A DNA stretch of 64,000 bases from the NCBI GenBank assembly GCA_000750105.3, contig JPHH03000063.1:1-64000 (forward strand), given 5' to 3'. The notes under the pieces are model-generated. The model was not told where the DNA came from. It did no database searches and saw nothing but the letters and a program-made list of their open reading frames with translations. Numbering within the stretch: the stretch's first letter is position 1; every line of letters starts with the position of its first letter. Source of the DNA: Tolypocladium sp. Sup5 PDA-1 (Eukaryota; Ascomycota; Sordariomycetes; Hypocreales; Ophiocordycipitaceae). Of this stretch, positions 35,473 to 46,511 are shown in pieces. The position numbers and the translations under genes were made by a program.

Positions 35473-36831
35473 ATGGCCACGCAATTTCCCACCAAGAAGT
35501 GCGGTACGTCCCCTCACGTCGCTCCCCTCTCAACCACCGATCGCGGAGACCCAAGCCATCCACGAGGCCATCACGGCGCACCCGTCTAAACCATGAGACC
35601 TTGGGCTGACGATACGACACACAGGCGTCCTCGGGTGCACCGGCTCCGTCGGCCAGCGCTTCATCCTCCTCCTCGCGCAGCACCCGCACCTCAAGCTGCA
35701 CGCCATCGGCGCGTCGTCGCGCTCCGCGGGAAAGAAGTACAAGAATGCGGTGCGGTGGAAGCAGGCCCGGCCCATGGGCGAGGTCGCCGACATGGTGGTG
35801 AGGGAGTGCAAGGCGTCCGAGTTCAAGGACTGCGATGTCGTCTTTAGCGGGCTGGACTCGGACGTGGCGGGTGATATTGGTGAGTCGTGGCTCACCCTTG
35901 CTCCCCTCGACGAAGACATCACGAGTTGCTAACATGATGACTGTCAATGTATAGAGCACGAGTTCCTCAGGGCCGAAATTCCCGTCTTCTCCAACGCCAA
36001 AAACCACCGCCGCGACCCCCTCGTCCCGCTCGTCGTCCCCACCGTCAACCTCCCGCACCTCGACCTCATCCCGCACCAGCGCGCCGTCCACGGCCTGTCC
36101 AAGGGCTTCCTCGTCTGCAACTCCAACTGCGCCGTCATCGGGCTCGTCATCCCCTTCGCCGCCCTGCAGGCTGCCTTTGGCCCTATCGCCACCGTCAGCA
36201 TCGTCACCATGCAGGCCGTCTCCGGCGCCGGCTACCCGGGCGTCTCCTCCATGGACATCATCGACAACGTCGTGCCCTTCATCCCCGGCGAGGAAGACAA
36301 GCTCGAGACCGAGGCGCGCAAAATCCTCGGCCGGCTGGACGACGGCGGCAAGGCGTTCGTCGAGCAGGACGGCCTGCGCGTGTCGGCGACGTGCAACCGC
36401 GTGCCCGTCATGGATGGGCATACCGCCTGCGTGAGCCTCAAGTTTGAGCACCAGCCCGCCCCGACGGCTGAGCAGTGCAAAGACGCGCTCCGTAGCTACA
36501 CCGCTGAGGCTCAGACGCTGGGCTGCCCGTCGGCGCCGAACCCGCCCATCAAGGTCTTTGACGAGGAGGACCGGCCACAGCCGCGCCTGGACCGCGATCT
36601 GGGCAACGGCTACACCGTCAGCGTGGGCCGCGTGCGCGAGGACGAGAGCGGCATCTTTGATCTCAAGTTTACGGCCCTGAGCCACAACAGTGAGTCTCTC
36701 TTCCCCAACCCCTACCAAATATTATGAGTATGAGCATGTGTGCTGACATGAGCTTGCTTGTAGCTGTTATTGGCGCGGCGGGATCATCTATACTGAATGC
36801 AGAAGCGGCGGTGCTCAAGGGGTATATCTAG
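35473..36831 (+). CDS. hom2: aspartate-semialdehyde dehydrogenase
   Basis: This 362-residue enzyme reduces aspartyl-4-phosphate to aspartate semialdehyde with NADPH, the branch-point step toward threonine, methionine and isoleucine in fungi. Exons are 35473-35503, 35625-35879, 35955-36689 and 36764-36831. The NADP-binding motif GCTGSVGQR follows the first splice site, and the nucleophile Cys154 lies in CNSNCAVIG. The substrate-binding parts SGAGYPGVSS and RVPVMDGHTACVSLKFE are intact. Length and all motifs match Hom2 (365 residues in yeast). The tiny first exon (10 codons) and a last exon of 21 codons plus stop are typical of Sordariomycete versions. Cytosolic. Confidence 0.97.
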
Positions 36832-37355
36832 ACGGCGTCGTTGGCTACCAAAAGGAATTAAAAGTTAGCGGTTACGCTTGAAGATGAATGACGTAGATGC
36901 CTTGCCTCCGTCCACCGCACCACCACGAGTGACACCCCACACACCCAGGGAGGCGCGTACCAAGATGGCAATTACAGTCACCACGTCCTCGATGCATCCT
37001 CAAAGTCGACACCGTACTGCAATTCATGGCCTCCCATCCTGGGAGCCATCATCGAGGGGGGTATATGCCTCCACACTACCTGATAAACGCAGACGCCGCC
37101 GCGTGAGTCAAAGACAAGAGATACAAAAAAGCCATTTCCGTGAAAGAGTGCTATGCTCAAGAGTCCCGATTCCCAATTCCCGTAATATGCGTGCCTGCTC
37201 AACACAAAAGACCCCCGATACCTGCAAAATACCAAGTACGCCAATACCATAACCACACTATTAGCCCGTTGTCCCGCGTTTCCCGCAATGTCCCAGTATG
37301 TTGGGTTATCCCTCGCATTCTAGCGTCGCAGTCTTGACCGCACGTTCAATCTCCA
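36832..37355. other. convergent 3' region, hom2 / PA-RING gene
   Basis: No gene is visible in 524 bases between two stop codons. It should contain both 3' UTRs. Confidence 0.45.
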
Positions 37356-39973
37356 TCACCGGCTGCGATCCTCTGGTCGAGGAGATTCCGACTGCTGTCT
37401 GGTTCTGGCGCCAAAGCTGTTCGATAGCAGCCCAAGCCAGCCCTCCTGCCTGGTCGACTGATATGTGTCACCAGGTTCCGGCGAGAGAATACCTTGCTCG
37501 AGATCCGGCTCCCTCTCGGCTGACCGAGAGCCGGAAGCTTCAGCGTCCAGGTCCTCATCACTGTCGTCGTGGTAAGGTTCGTAGCGAGGACCATTTCGGG
37601 AGCCGTGGGCCAGAGATCGAACGACGTCTCCCTTGCAGATGGGGCATGTTCGTCGGCGGGTCGTCAACCAGGGGGTTCTATCATGGCGGTCAGTACAACA
37701 AGACGATAGACGCAGAGCTCCATGATGCTTGTCAAAACCTACATGCAGTCGGCGTGGAACTCGTGACCGCAGGGCAGACTCATCACCCTGCTCACGCCAT
37801 CGACATACTCCTCCAGACACACGACACACTCCACCTGTCTCCCCATGTACTTTCTCCATTCCGCGGAGAAGCCTCCAGCGGCCTTTTCGTGTTCGGGACG
37901 ACCACCATTCCGAGCTGAGGCTTGCGGTGTCGGAACGGCAGAGCTGGGCACCAGGAAGCTCTCGCTCTCCAACACTCCCGTCGTAGTCCGCGAGCGCGGC
38001 CGCGGCCTGGACGAGCTGTGTTGAAGCAAGGGGGTCGTAGGAGTCGCGCTCGAGGGGGAAGGCAGCCTCGGGGACAAGCTGGGCGATACAGCGACGGTGT
38101 GGTAAGTTCGCACAGGGAGCCGATCGACGACGGACTTGGGTGCGCGCCATCTTCGCCGACGAATCCTGGCACGGACTATCAGGAGCGCGTACACAACGGT
38201 CAAGGTAACCAGCGGGCTGATGACGAGCACGAGCAGGGTGTCGAAGAAGGGGCTGGCGCTGCTGGTGGGTGTGATCGTGACCCATAGTCCCTCGTGCGGT
38301 TCAAAGTCCTGATGGTCGGGGACTGTCAAACTCTCTGCGACGTGGTCATCCACGGCAGCGGGAGCCTCGGTCTCTGGGCCTTCGCCATTTTCGTCGTCGC
38401 CAAACAACTTCGACATGAGGCTGTGCCCCTTGCCTCCAGCTCCAGATCCTGTCGTCCTGGTCTTCGCACTGGTTTCTTTGCCGTCTTTAGGCAACACTCT
38501 AGCTGGAATGTACTCGCCGCTTCCAGGGGTGATGCTGCCGCCCTTCGGTCCGTTAGCCTCGGGCGCGCTCTTGCTCGAACCGTCCTCGCGGTCCTTGGAA
38601 CTGGAAGCCGCCTTTTGGTCAATGCCCTTGTCCGCCACCTTGCCCTTCTTGGCTCCGGGGCCGGACTTGTCCACGAGATCAGGGTCCCGCCAATCCTGCA
38701 CGCCAATGACAAAATCGTCCTGGTTTGGTTTGGGCTTCTTGGACTTGCCCAGACTGTCTTTGAGGACCTTGTCCTTTTCGTCGCTCCAGTCCTCAACAAG
38801 GACCCAATCCAGGCGCCCGCTGCTGGGTGGCCGGCTCTCGTCATCAACAGCACGGGAGGAGTGGCGCCAGCTAAACATGCTCGAGAACCAGCCGCGATTC
38901 CCCGAAGTGCTTGACGCGGACTTGTCGACCTTGTCTTTGACGGCTCTCTTTTTCTTCGAGTTTGAAGGGGCCATTTTTGGAGAAGCCGCAGTTCTCTGAG
39001 AGCTCGGCGTCCGTTTTCTCTTGTCTTGTCCGACTTTGGGGCCTTGCTGGACCTTGAGCACAGGATTTCCATTGTCGTCGAGAGTATCCTCAATAAAACT
39101 ACCGGGCTGCGTCAAGGATGACAGCAAGTGGGCCGTTGTTCGAGCGGTGAAGACGGATGGCACCGTCACGTTGTCGACTTCTTCGCCGTGCGCGAACATC
39201 TGAATCAGGGGCCCGCCCTTCTGGTTATCGCCGACGATGACCGCAACAGCTCCCCGTCGTTGAGCCCACATGACCTTTTCTAAAAAGCCACACCCACCAC
39301 GCATAAGGAGCACAATTTTGCCCTGTATCTCGGCGGCTTCCTGTATAGACTGAATATCTGCATGCGATGAGGCAGACGACGTGTCTCGTCGAGAAATGGC
39401 GCTGTGAGTTTTGTCGTTGAGGTGGTTGTCGTTGTTGTCGCCTTCGTCGTCGACGATTTTTGAATGCGGTCGCCCTTTGGCGATGGCGTCTCGGTTGTCG
39501 GGATCGAGAAGCTGCCCGCCACGCTTGGGGTGGCCGGAGTTGACCTGAGCGACGGCGATTCGGGGAGTACCGGCTCGGAAGGAGTTCTTGAGCGCAGCCC
39601 TGGTGTTCCCGCTCCCCCAGCCGGGGAGGTCGCTGCAGCCCAGCTCTCCGTTTCCATCCAGGCTGTCCTCGGCGAAGCCGCTTCCCACCCAGAGCTGGCC
39701 GCTCAAGCCAGCGGCGGCCAGCTTCGGGCCAAAAGCGGCGGGGCGAGCGGCAAATGATGTGCTGTTGTCATCGGTCAAGCTGATGGCGGCGTTTGGAGGA
39801 AACAGCGAGAAGGGCGTGTTGTAATACATGAACCCGAAGAGGGACCTCGTGCTTCGGGCCTCGGTGGGGTATGACGAGGCCTTGGGTCGGTTGGCGGATG
39901 TCAGGGCGCGGCAAACGATGAAGATAGAGGCGGCGATGAAGAGGACCAGGATGGCGATGCGAGGCGGCCGCAT
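37356..39973 (-). CDS. PA-TM-RING E3 ubiquitin ligase
   Basis: The gene encodes 850 residues in two exons (39973-37743 and 37677-37356 on the minus strand; 65-bp intron inside the RING). Order of parts: signal anchor at residues 5-24 (IAILVLFIAASIFIVCRAL), a protease-associated domain interrupted by an acidic Asp/Asn-rich insert (IQGKIVLLMRGGCGFLEKV, WAQRRGAVAVIVGD), a long Ser/Lys/Pro-rich segment, a membrane helix near residue 620, then a RING-H2 finger. The zinc ligands read C-V-V-C, CGHEFHADC and CPIC; splicing yields DCITPWLTTRRRTCPIC. Such proteins are usually endosomal or vacuolar ligases that ubiquitinate membrane cargo. I started at 39973, the first in-frame ATG. The intron within the RING supports correct splicing. 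Confidence 0.92.
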
Positions 39974-41503
39974 CGTGGGCAATGTCAGCGTCGCGGCGAC
40001 GACGCCGCGCGGCAACGAGGATGGATGACGTTGGCGTCAAGCCAGATCAAACAGCGCGGCCTCACATCAGCTGCCGCCTGGACGGGTTCGAAATCTCTCT
40101 CGCGGCGGGACGGAAACGACGAAACCCAAATGGCGACTCAAAGAAATACCGTCGGAATGAAGCATACACAGGGAAGCAAGACGGGCGATGGTGAGAAACG
40201 GACGGGAAAAAGGAAAACGGCGCGGGGAGGATGGATGCGTCACCAAGGAGAGTGGACGTGAGAGGTGAGGTTGAGCTGGGAGAGGATGCCGTGCTGCCCC
40301 GTGCGGTGTGGCTGGCGCCGCCTGGAGGAGGAGCGAGTGCGTGAGGCGGGGGCCTCCTGCCGTGGCGGTCCTGGTCCGTGCGTGTCCGTGGCAGCTGCGC
40401 GGATCAGGCGCTTGTGGTCCGAGGGGAGGGGAGCGGCGACGGGGGTCCAGAAGCCACCAGGCCAGCCACAGAGGGAGAGTCTGGAGATGTGGTAGGTACG
40501 GACTACTAGTATCAGCGCTTGCTCTTTGCCTACCGCCCTGGTACCTCAGCAAGATCAGTTAGTATATGCATGCACTGCAGAGTGCATAGTACGTATGAAT
40601 TACAGAGTAGTCCGCAGTAGTGATGTTATTCTCATATGTTAGCCGGGACAGTTCAGCTAGGGGTTCTCTTGTTGTGGTCTCGGCCGCCCTGAGACGTCTG
40701 ACTCCTTGTGGCTGGGGGCAGCTGCGTTGTGCTGTGCCGTCAGGCGCCTGCGCCCTGCAGTGGGGCGCTTTTAGCGTCTAGCTACAGCGGCTCCACAGGC
40801 TGGCCCACCGACGTCACCGCACGATAGACGGACGGGAGTCGTCGACTTCACCTCACTCACCTTCAGTCTCCTTACCATCATACCCACCTTACTATTTTGT
40901 TTAGTAAGTCCGATAATGAACGCGGTGAAGGAGCAAGAATTCAAGGGGTGGTGCTCTTACCGTCGGCACGGCCCGAGTTGGTGAATCGCTGTGGGCACTG
41001 AAACTAGACCCCAAAAACAACGGACCAGTTCCCGGCTCGTGACCCCGTCATGTTCGGTAGAACCAGTGTGTGAAGAGTACAAGGTATCCGTACTTGCCAC
41101 GTCGTCATGCGTCAATACATGCTCGTGACTCTTGCGATTCCACCAAGGGCTTTGTCTGACGATGAACGTGGTTCACTTTATGGCGGCTTCATTGATGACT
41201 GTCAGTGCCATACGGGAACATCGGAAGCATAATCGACGGAGGACGTATTCGGCCATTCATAATGCAAAGTCTTCCGGATGCCGAGCCTGACAGGCATACT
41301 TTGGACCCTGACAGCATCTCACGCCTAGATCATCGCATAGGGGAAGTGTTGCTGATGGCATTTTAGTAGAACTTCTAGTTGACTTGACTAACGGGAACCC
41401 ATCTTCCAGACAGGTGCCCATCCCATCCACCACGAATGCCGGAGAATGGCCATAACAGCCAGAGTATGGGTCCAGCCCGTCAATGCAAGATATTGGCATG
41501 CGC
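39974..41503. other. intergenic region upstream of PA-RING gene
   Basis: No gene is seen. The first 500 bases are purine-rich on plus (CT-rich on the coding strand of the ligase), consistent with a long leader. From about 40540 the sequence is AT-richer. Confidence 0.45.
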
Positions 41504-42560
41504 TTAGGCAGTGAACCGCTTAGCATTCTGCCCCCGGTTGCCACCATTGCGGCCATTGCCAGCACCCTGAGCCTTGGTGTTGTCAGCAGCTTCATCATCC
41601 TGCGGCTGGTTGCCAGCAGGAGCAGCGGGAGCAGCGGGAGCAGCGGGAGCAGCGGGAGCAGCGGGAGTAGCAGCGCCGGGAGCGGGTGCTCCAGCGCCGC
41701 CCTGCGCAACCTGGAAGGCGACGACGCCGCCAAACGGCCCGGCACGGTTGTTGTTGGCGACCTTGAGGAGGCAAACGTTGTTCTGGCCTCCAACCGTCCC
41801 GCTGCAGGTCGTGCCGGCGGGAATGGCAACCTTGAGGGGCTGTCATTGCCGGTTAGCATACTTCCCCTGAGTTGTACTCGGGAGATGACCTACATAGTCC
41901 TCGTTGACGTTCGCGGCACGCTTGGTCAGACGGGCCAGCAGGCCGCCGAGCCCGGCTGCCTTGTTCTGCCCACCGCCGGGGGCAATATTTCCATTTCTGC
42001 CGGGAACCTGCGTTACGACCTCGGCCGGGGTGCCCTGCGAGAACGCGCCGGTTCCAGTAGAGTCGATCATGGCCTGGAGGGGGCCGGCTCCATCCTAAAG
42101 CATTCACAATCAGTGCCCGAGTCCCCATGGAGATGTCAGCCCCAAGTGTTCAAGATAACGTACCGTGGTAACAACGTGGTAGGTAGCAGAGATGGTCCCG
42201 CCATTGCTGCTAACCTGAGGAAGAGTCGAGCCGGACAGATCCTGCGCTTGGCTGATGGCGTCGACGGTGTTCTTGCCTCCGCCAGTGGTCCGGCCCAGGC
42301 CATCGCTGGCGATGTTGCGGGAGTTGAAGACGGTCGTGTCGACTTCCGTCACCCTGTTGCGGCCGGTGCCCGGCACCACGCCACCCTGGATGCCGAGAGC
42401 AGTGGTGTTGCCGCCAGCATCGCCAGTCTATGTCGTCGGGAGGTCAGACATGTCCCCTTCTCGGGCAAGAGGGTGCACTTACAGCAACGTTGATGCGGCC
42501 GTGAGCGGCGACGAGAGGAGAAAAGGCCGCCAGGGCTGCGAGGATGGTGGTGGAATGCAT
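41504..42560 (-). CDS. Egh16-like secreted protein (GEgh16/MAS3 family)
   Basis: This 292-residue protein belongs to the fungal Egh16H/MAS3 (DUF3129) family, extracellular proteins made during infection-structure formation in several plant and insect pathogens; biochemical activity is not established. Exons on the minus strand are 42560-42483, 42427-42164, 42094-41894 and 41839-41504, introns 54-69 bp, all in phase. A signal peptide ends at ...LVAA, leaving HGRINVATGDAGGNTTALG. Family motifs DGAGPLQAMID, PLKVAIPAGTTCSGTVGGQ and NNRAGPFGGVV are present, though the family's second half is short. A tail of five to six AAP repeats and a charged, Asn/Gly-rich end follow the domain. A TATAAA lies 177 bases upstream. 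Confidence 0.9.
41619..41672. repeat. 9-bp tandem repeat coding Ala-Ala-Pro
   Basis: GAGCAGCGG is repeated about five to six times on the plus strand. On the coding strand this reads GCTGCTCCC and gives the AAP tail of the Egh16-like protein. Confidence 0.85.
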
Positions 42561-44046
42561 TTTATGTGAGTTGAAATGTGCGTGCCAGCGTACGTTTATA
42601 AAAGAAGGATGGAAGTTATGAAGAAAGTGAATCGAAGTGAGAAGCAGGGCGAGGAGGGAGCAAGAAGTGAGCTGCGTGAACTATTAATTAGCTTAAGGAA
42701 CGAAAAGACCACTGGCATACGGGAGAGTAAGGGCTCTTTATATCCCGAGTCATCCCCGTGCGAATATAGCTTCACTCTGGTGATGCTTTCCAGGGGCATG
42801 ATCATCACCTCCAACGTGATCCCACTCGAAACCGTGTTCGGGACCCTTTCGTTTCAATATCTGGACATCTTCAAACAAGAGACTGCTTCCAGGACGTTGT
42901 CCCAGGACGAGCTTCACCAACGTGTTGACTAAACAGACTAAATAAACCTGGACGCAGCCCGCATAGCAATGCGTCGGCTAACTCGGCGGGGCTGCCGGGT
43001 CTGGAGGTGGTGTCCTGGTGCATCATCTCCGTGTCGTCGGTTGACGATGTCGCGCCATGTCGCGTGCGAGAGGTGGACTGAGTGAAGCGGCAAAAACGAC
43101 AGGCCTCCATTGGCCGACTGTCAAGGTTCCAACCCCGTTGCAGCGTGCTGCTCCATAATCAGTGTGTTGCCTCATGAGTGGAAGCTTATTGTAAATGCTG
43201 CCTCGGCATATGTGATGTGTCGCGAAAGAGGCCTCGTGAGAGGCTTAGTGACAACGGCCGCAGGATTAAGACCAGCTTCAGGATTAATCACCACGGCTTC
43301 AGCAGTCAACTATCTATAAACTGCAGAATCAGATCAACTAGAGGGCAATTTAATAGTCGAAGTTTGCTAGGCACCTATTGACATAGGACGTTTGCCGGTA
43401 ATATGGGACGACCCGATCGCCATGATCGTCCCGACGCGAGGATTTTCGCCGTCCGAGGATCATTCAGGCAGCGGGATTGGCAATTGCGGAGAGTGATTTC
43501 CAACGCGGCGGCTAATTCGGCAACATGACGCAGACGAAACGTTTTGGGTCCGTTCTGACCAGTGGGCCCCTTGTCGGAGAAGCCATCGCAGGAAACCTTC
43601 GTCAGAAACAGGACCTCGAAAGAGGCGTTTCAAGGGGTTCTAGGAACGCGCCGACGGCACTTTACTGCCGAAATCGCCAATCGAAGCGGGCGATCTTTTG
43701 TCGCTGGGTTTGAAACGTCGCAAATAGGCGCTTGCGAAAAGGACGTTGATAATCGGGGAATCACTCACTCACTCATCGCGTGCTTGAGACTCGGATTTGC
43801 GCTCACCAGAGCAGAACCTCGTTACGCAGGCGGTGCATTGACCTGCGGTGTATCATAAATCTTCCTGAGCTCCGTGCATATGCCAGTTCATAACTGCGTG
43901 ATAGCGTTTCGCACTCCTCATAGCAATGGCACGTTGTACACCAAGCCTGTTCAAAACAGAGGGTGCCGTGTCCAAGCAAAGCCAGCAATCCAAGGCCGCG
44001 GCCATCCCCCAGTGGAGTCGTGTAACCCCCAGGTCCAGATGGCCGA
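42561..44046. other. intergenic region, Egh16-like to RS-rich gene
   Basis: Nearly 1.5 kb without a supportable gene. The frame at 43562-43858 is open on the plus strand but shows no domain. Confidence 0.45.
42737..42742 (-). promoter_or_regulatory. TATA box of Egh16-like gene
   Basis: The minus strand reads GGGATATAAAGAGC 177 bases upstream of the ATG at 42560. A second TATAAA (42595-42600) is only about 35 bases from the ATG, too close for a normal leader. Confidence 0.4.
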
Positions 44047-45279
44047 TCAAGAGCTCCCGGAAAGCAGGTCCGGCGCCTCGTCCATGTCCTCATCCTCCAA
44101 CCCTTTGCCCTTGTCCCATGCTCGCTTCTCGCCCGCCTTGGACCAGACCACGTGCTGCTCTGAGTCGTCGGCGTGGCTGTTCACCTTTCGGATCTGCTCC
44201 TCGGCGAACCCCGCCGCCTTCATCCGCTGGTCCTGGTTCTGCCGCAGCTTTTGGCGATCCCTATACGCCTCCACCGCATCGTCCCAGGTTTCTTCATCGC
44301 TCCCCGTATGTGTATCAGTTTTTGGATCGTAAGACTCTGAAAAGTGTCGATCTAAACTTGATGCTCCGCCGATCGTACCTCGCCCGCGGTGCCTGGGAGG
44401 CGGTGCCGGGCCGATGAGGTCGTAGTCTGAGTCGTCGTCTCGTTTGCCATCTACCGCTTGTCGTGAGGAGGCGGGTCCCCTTTTCGAGGGGGGGCGATCA
44501 CGAGACCGATGTCGGTGCTTGCTCTTCCGCTCTCCTGGCGAGTGAGATCGTCCGTGCCGTCGGGGAGATTTAGATCTTTCTCGCCGGGATCGGCTGGCGC
44601 GGTGTCCGCTATTCTCTCCAAGACCAGAGTCATCGTCTCTATTTCGCCTGGAGCCTCGCCCCTCATCTTTCTTTGGACCGCTGTCCCTCTTGTGACCAGG
44701 TTCGCTGAGCCTGTGCCGTTTACTCTTGCCACGCTCGTCTTGGAACAGATCTTTTTCGCGGTTAGAAGATCTGTGGTCGCGGCGTCGCTTCTCGGGGTTC
44801 TCCGTTTTCTCCGTTTTCTCTGGTTTATCTCGATTCTTGGGCTCTGGGTTAGCAGCCTCAGGACCGTCGTCCCCATCTCTGCCCCGCTTCTTGTCACCAA
44901 GAATGGCGTGAATAGCCCCCATCTGTCGCTTTCGAATGTCGCTTGCGTTGGGGTTTGTCTTCAGTCTCTTGAGCTCCTCGGCGAGCTCCAGCTCCTTGAG
45001 TCTAGCCTGCGACTCGGCCGCTTGGTTGGCTAGCTTTGCTTTGTTGTGCGTATCTGTGCCTTTGATGATGCGTTCCAAGAACATCGTGTTAGGCCGGTAG
45101 TTTCTGGAATACGTTAGAGGGGGTGTCGTTTCTTTCTGCAGGGCGGCAGGTGCTTGCTTCTTGTCTGGGCGGGAGGACTCCATGCCCATGGCCGAGAACT
45201 TCAGCGAGCAGTCCCTGGCCGCCTCCTCGGCCAGCACGCCGGCGACGTACTCGTCCGTAAGGATATGGTCGTTGGACAT
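44047..45279 (-). CDS. Arg/Ser/Asp-rich nuclear protein, possibly splicing-related
   Basis: This intronless gene encodes 410 residues. The N-terminal third looks conserved: NDHILTDEYVAGVLAEEA, RNYRPNTMFLERIIKGTDTHNKAKLA, and a helix ending in KRLKTNPNASDIRKRQMGAI. The middle is highly charged (RS/RD/KR dipeptides, SRRERSKSPRRHGRSHSPGE), like spliceosome-associated factors. The C terminus has ETWDDAVEAYRDRQKLR and an acidic end. The segment around FLERIIKGTDTHNK recalls NKAP-domain/splicing-linked proteins, but I cannot name a family. An in-frame ATG at 45303 would add eight residues. It shares a 383-base divergent promoter with sos7. Nuclear role is inferred from composition. Confidence 0.8.
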   Translation of the reverse strand: MSNDHILTDEYVAGVLAEEAARDCSLKFSAMGMESSRPDKKQAPAALQKETTPPLTYSRNYRPNTMFLERIIKGTDTHNKAKLANQAAESQARLKELELAEELKRLKTNPNASDIRKRQMGAIHAILGDKKRGRDGDDGPEAANPEPKNRDKPEKTEKTENPEKRRRDHRSSNREKDLFQDERGKSKRHRLSEPGHKRDSGPKKDEGRGSRRNRDDDSGLGENSGHRASRSRRERSKSPRRHGRSHSPGERKSKHRHRSRDRPPSKRGPASSRQAVDGKRDDDSDYDLIGPAPPPRHRGRGTIGGASSLDRHFSESYDPKTDTHTGSDEETWDDAVEAYRDRQKLRQNQDQRMKAAGFAEEQIRKVNSHADDSEQHVVWSKAGEKRAWDKGKGLEDEDMDEAPDLLSGSS

Positions 45280-45662
45280 TGCGGCTCCAAATTCCAAAAA
45301 CATGCGGCGTTGAGGGGGGGGATGCACAAGAAAGCGAGGTTAAGTGAGGTTGAGCATCGAGGTGTTCCAAAGTCGAAGGGTTGCGATGCATCTCAGATGA
45401 TGACGGGTGAGGAAGTGGGTCCTGGCCGATCAGCTGCGACGAGGGCCTCGAGGGTCCCGGGACCCCGGCGCCGAAGCGATAAGAGCTGCGCTAACCTGAT
45501 TAGGCTGAAAGTAAACACTTTCCCACGCGCCGTTGAAGGTCTGCGACTTCATGGAGCCAGCAGCAGAGAAGACAAACAAACGACCAAGTTTGCGACAATT
45601 GATCCCACAACGCAGGGCAACATACTGATTCCAAGCCACACGAGATACACTCACATTGTACC
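45280..45662. promoter_or_regulatory. shared divergent promoter, RS-rich gene / sos7
   Basis: The start codons of the two divergent genes lie 383 bases apart. No TATA is evident, fitting housekeeping expression. Confidence 0.55.
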
Positions 45663-46511
45663 ATGGACACAGCCAAGGCGACCGAGGTTCTCGAGACCCT
45701 GCGGTGGCTTCAATCAAAACACGAAATCTCCATCATCAAAATCAGCGAGCCCATCACCAGCTCCACGCCGCAAGACACCCGCCAACGCGCCTCCGATGCC
45801 TCCAACGCCTCCCTCGACGGGCCCACGCCGGCCAGCCTCGAGGCAGACCTGGCGCACTACACGGAGCTCTTTGCGAAGCTGCGCTTCTCATACGTCGAGC
45901 AGGTTACCAAGGAAAAGTTCATCCGCGCCATCGTCGGCGAGCCGCCCCTGATTGTCACGATGCAGGAGAACCTGGATCTGGAAAGGGAAAACGGCGAGTC
46001 CAAGGCGGAGCTCAAGTCGCTCAAGCTAGAGGTCGCCGACATGGTCACGGAGCTCGAGAAGAAAGGCAGGGAGCTGAGCCAGCGGTACGAGAGGGTGCAG
46101 ACGGAGTTTGCGCAGCTGGAGGAGCTGCCCGCAAAGATACAAGAGCTGGAAGCCCAAGTCGAGGACCTGAGGGCCGCGCACGAGTTCCCCGGATCGGACC
46201 CGAGCCTCAACCTGCCGCTCACAAAGACGCTCGGTCTCGTCGCGAAGCGCAAGGCAGAGCAGCAAGAGCTGACGCGGGAACTAGATGCTCTGCAGGTAAA
46301 GGCGCCGCGCAAGAGAAAAGAGGCGGAGAGACTCCAGGCCGAGCTGCAACCGCTGGAGATGAAGGTGCAGAACAGCACGGCCGCTGCGCGCGAGGCGCAG
46401 AGGAGAAAGGAGGCCGCTCTGGGAGGCGTGGCCGATGACCTGGAGCAGAGGGCGCGGTGGTGGAGAGCTAGCGAGGGTGTGTTGAAGCAGGTGCTGGATA
46501 TCAAGAACTGA
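45663..46511 (+). CDS. sos7: Sos7-type kinetochore protein
   Basis: This intronless gene encodes 282 residues of the Sos7 family, the coiled-coil partner of Spc7/KNL1 in the outer kinetochore (fission yeast Sos7, counterpart of budding yeast Kre28). The family signature is KLRFSYVEQVTKEKFIRAIV followed by GEPPLIVTMQEN (residues about 70-105). The rest, from 105 to 275, is heptad-rich coiled coil with many Glu, Leu and Lys, interrupted by PGSDPSLNLPLTKTL. Length matches the family. Identification is by the conserved block; a general coiled-coil protein would lack it. Confidence 0.85.
   Translation: MDTAKATEVLETLRWLQSKHEISIIKISEPITSSTPQDTRQRASDASNASLDGPTPASLEADLAHYTELFAKLRFSYVEQVTKEKFIRAIVGEPPLIVTMQENLDLERENGESKAELKSLKLEVADMVTELEKKGRELSQRYERVQTEFAQLEELPAKIQELEAQVEDLRAAHEFPGSDPSLNLPLTKTLGLVAKRKAEQQELTRELDALQVKAPRKRKEAERLQAELQPLEMKVQNSTAAAREAQRRKEAALGGVADDLEQRARWWRASEGVLKQVLDIKN

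Noticed and set aside
35429..36718. 429-codon open frame on the minus strand
   Set aside because: Antisense to hom2; ends beyond its exons and carries no domain.
40081..40096. GGTTCGAAAT resembling a tRNA B box
   Set aside because: No matching A box or cloverleaf stems could be folded around it.
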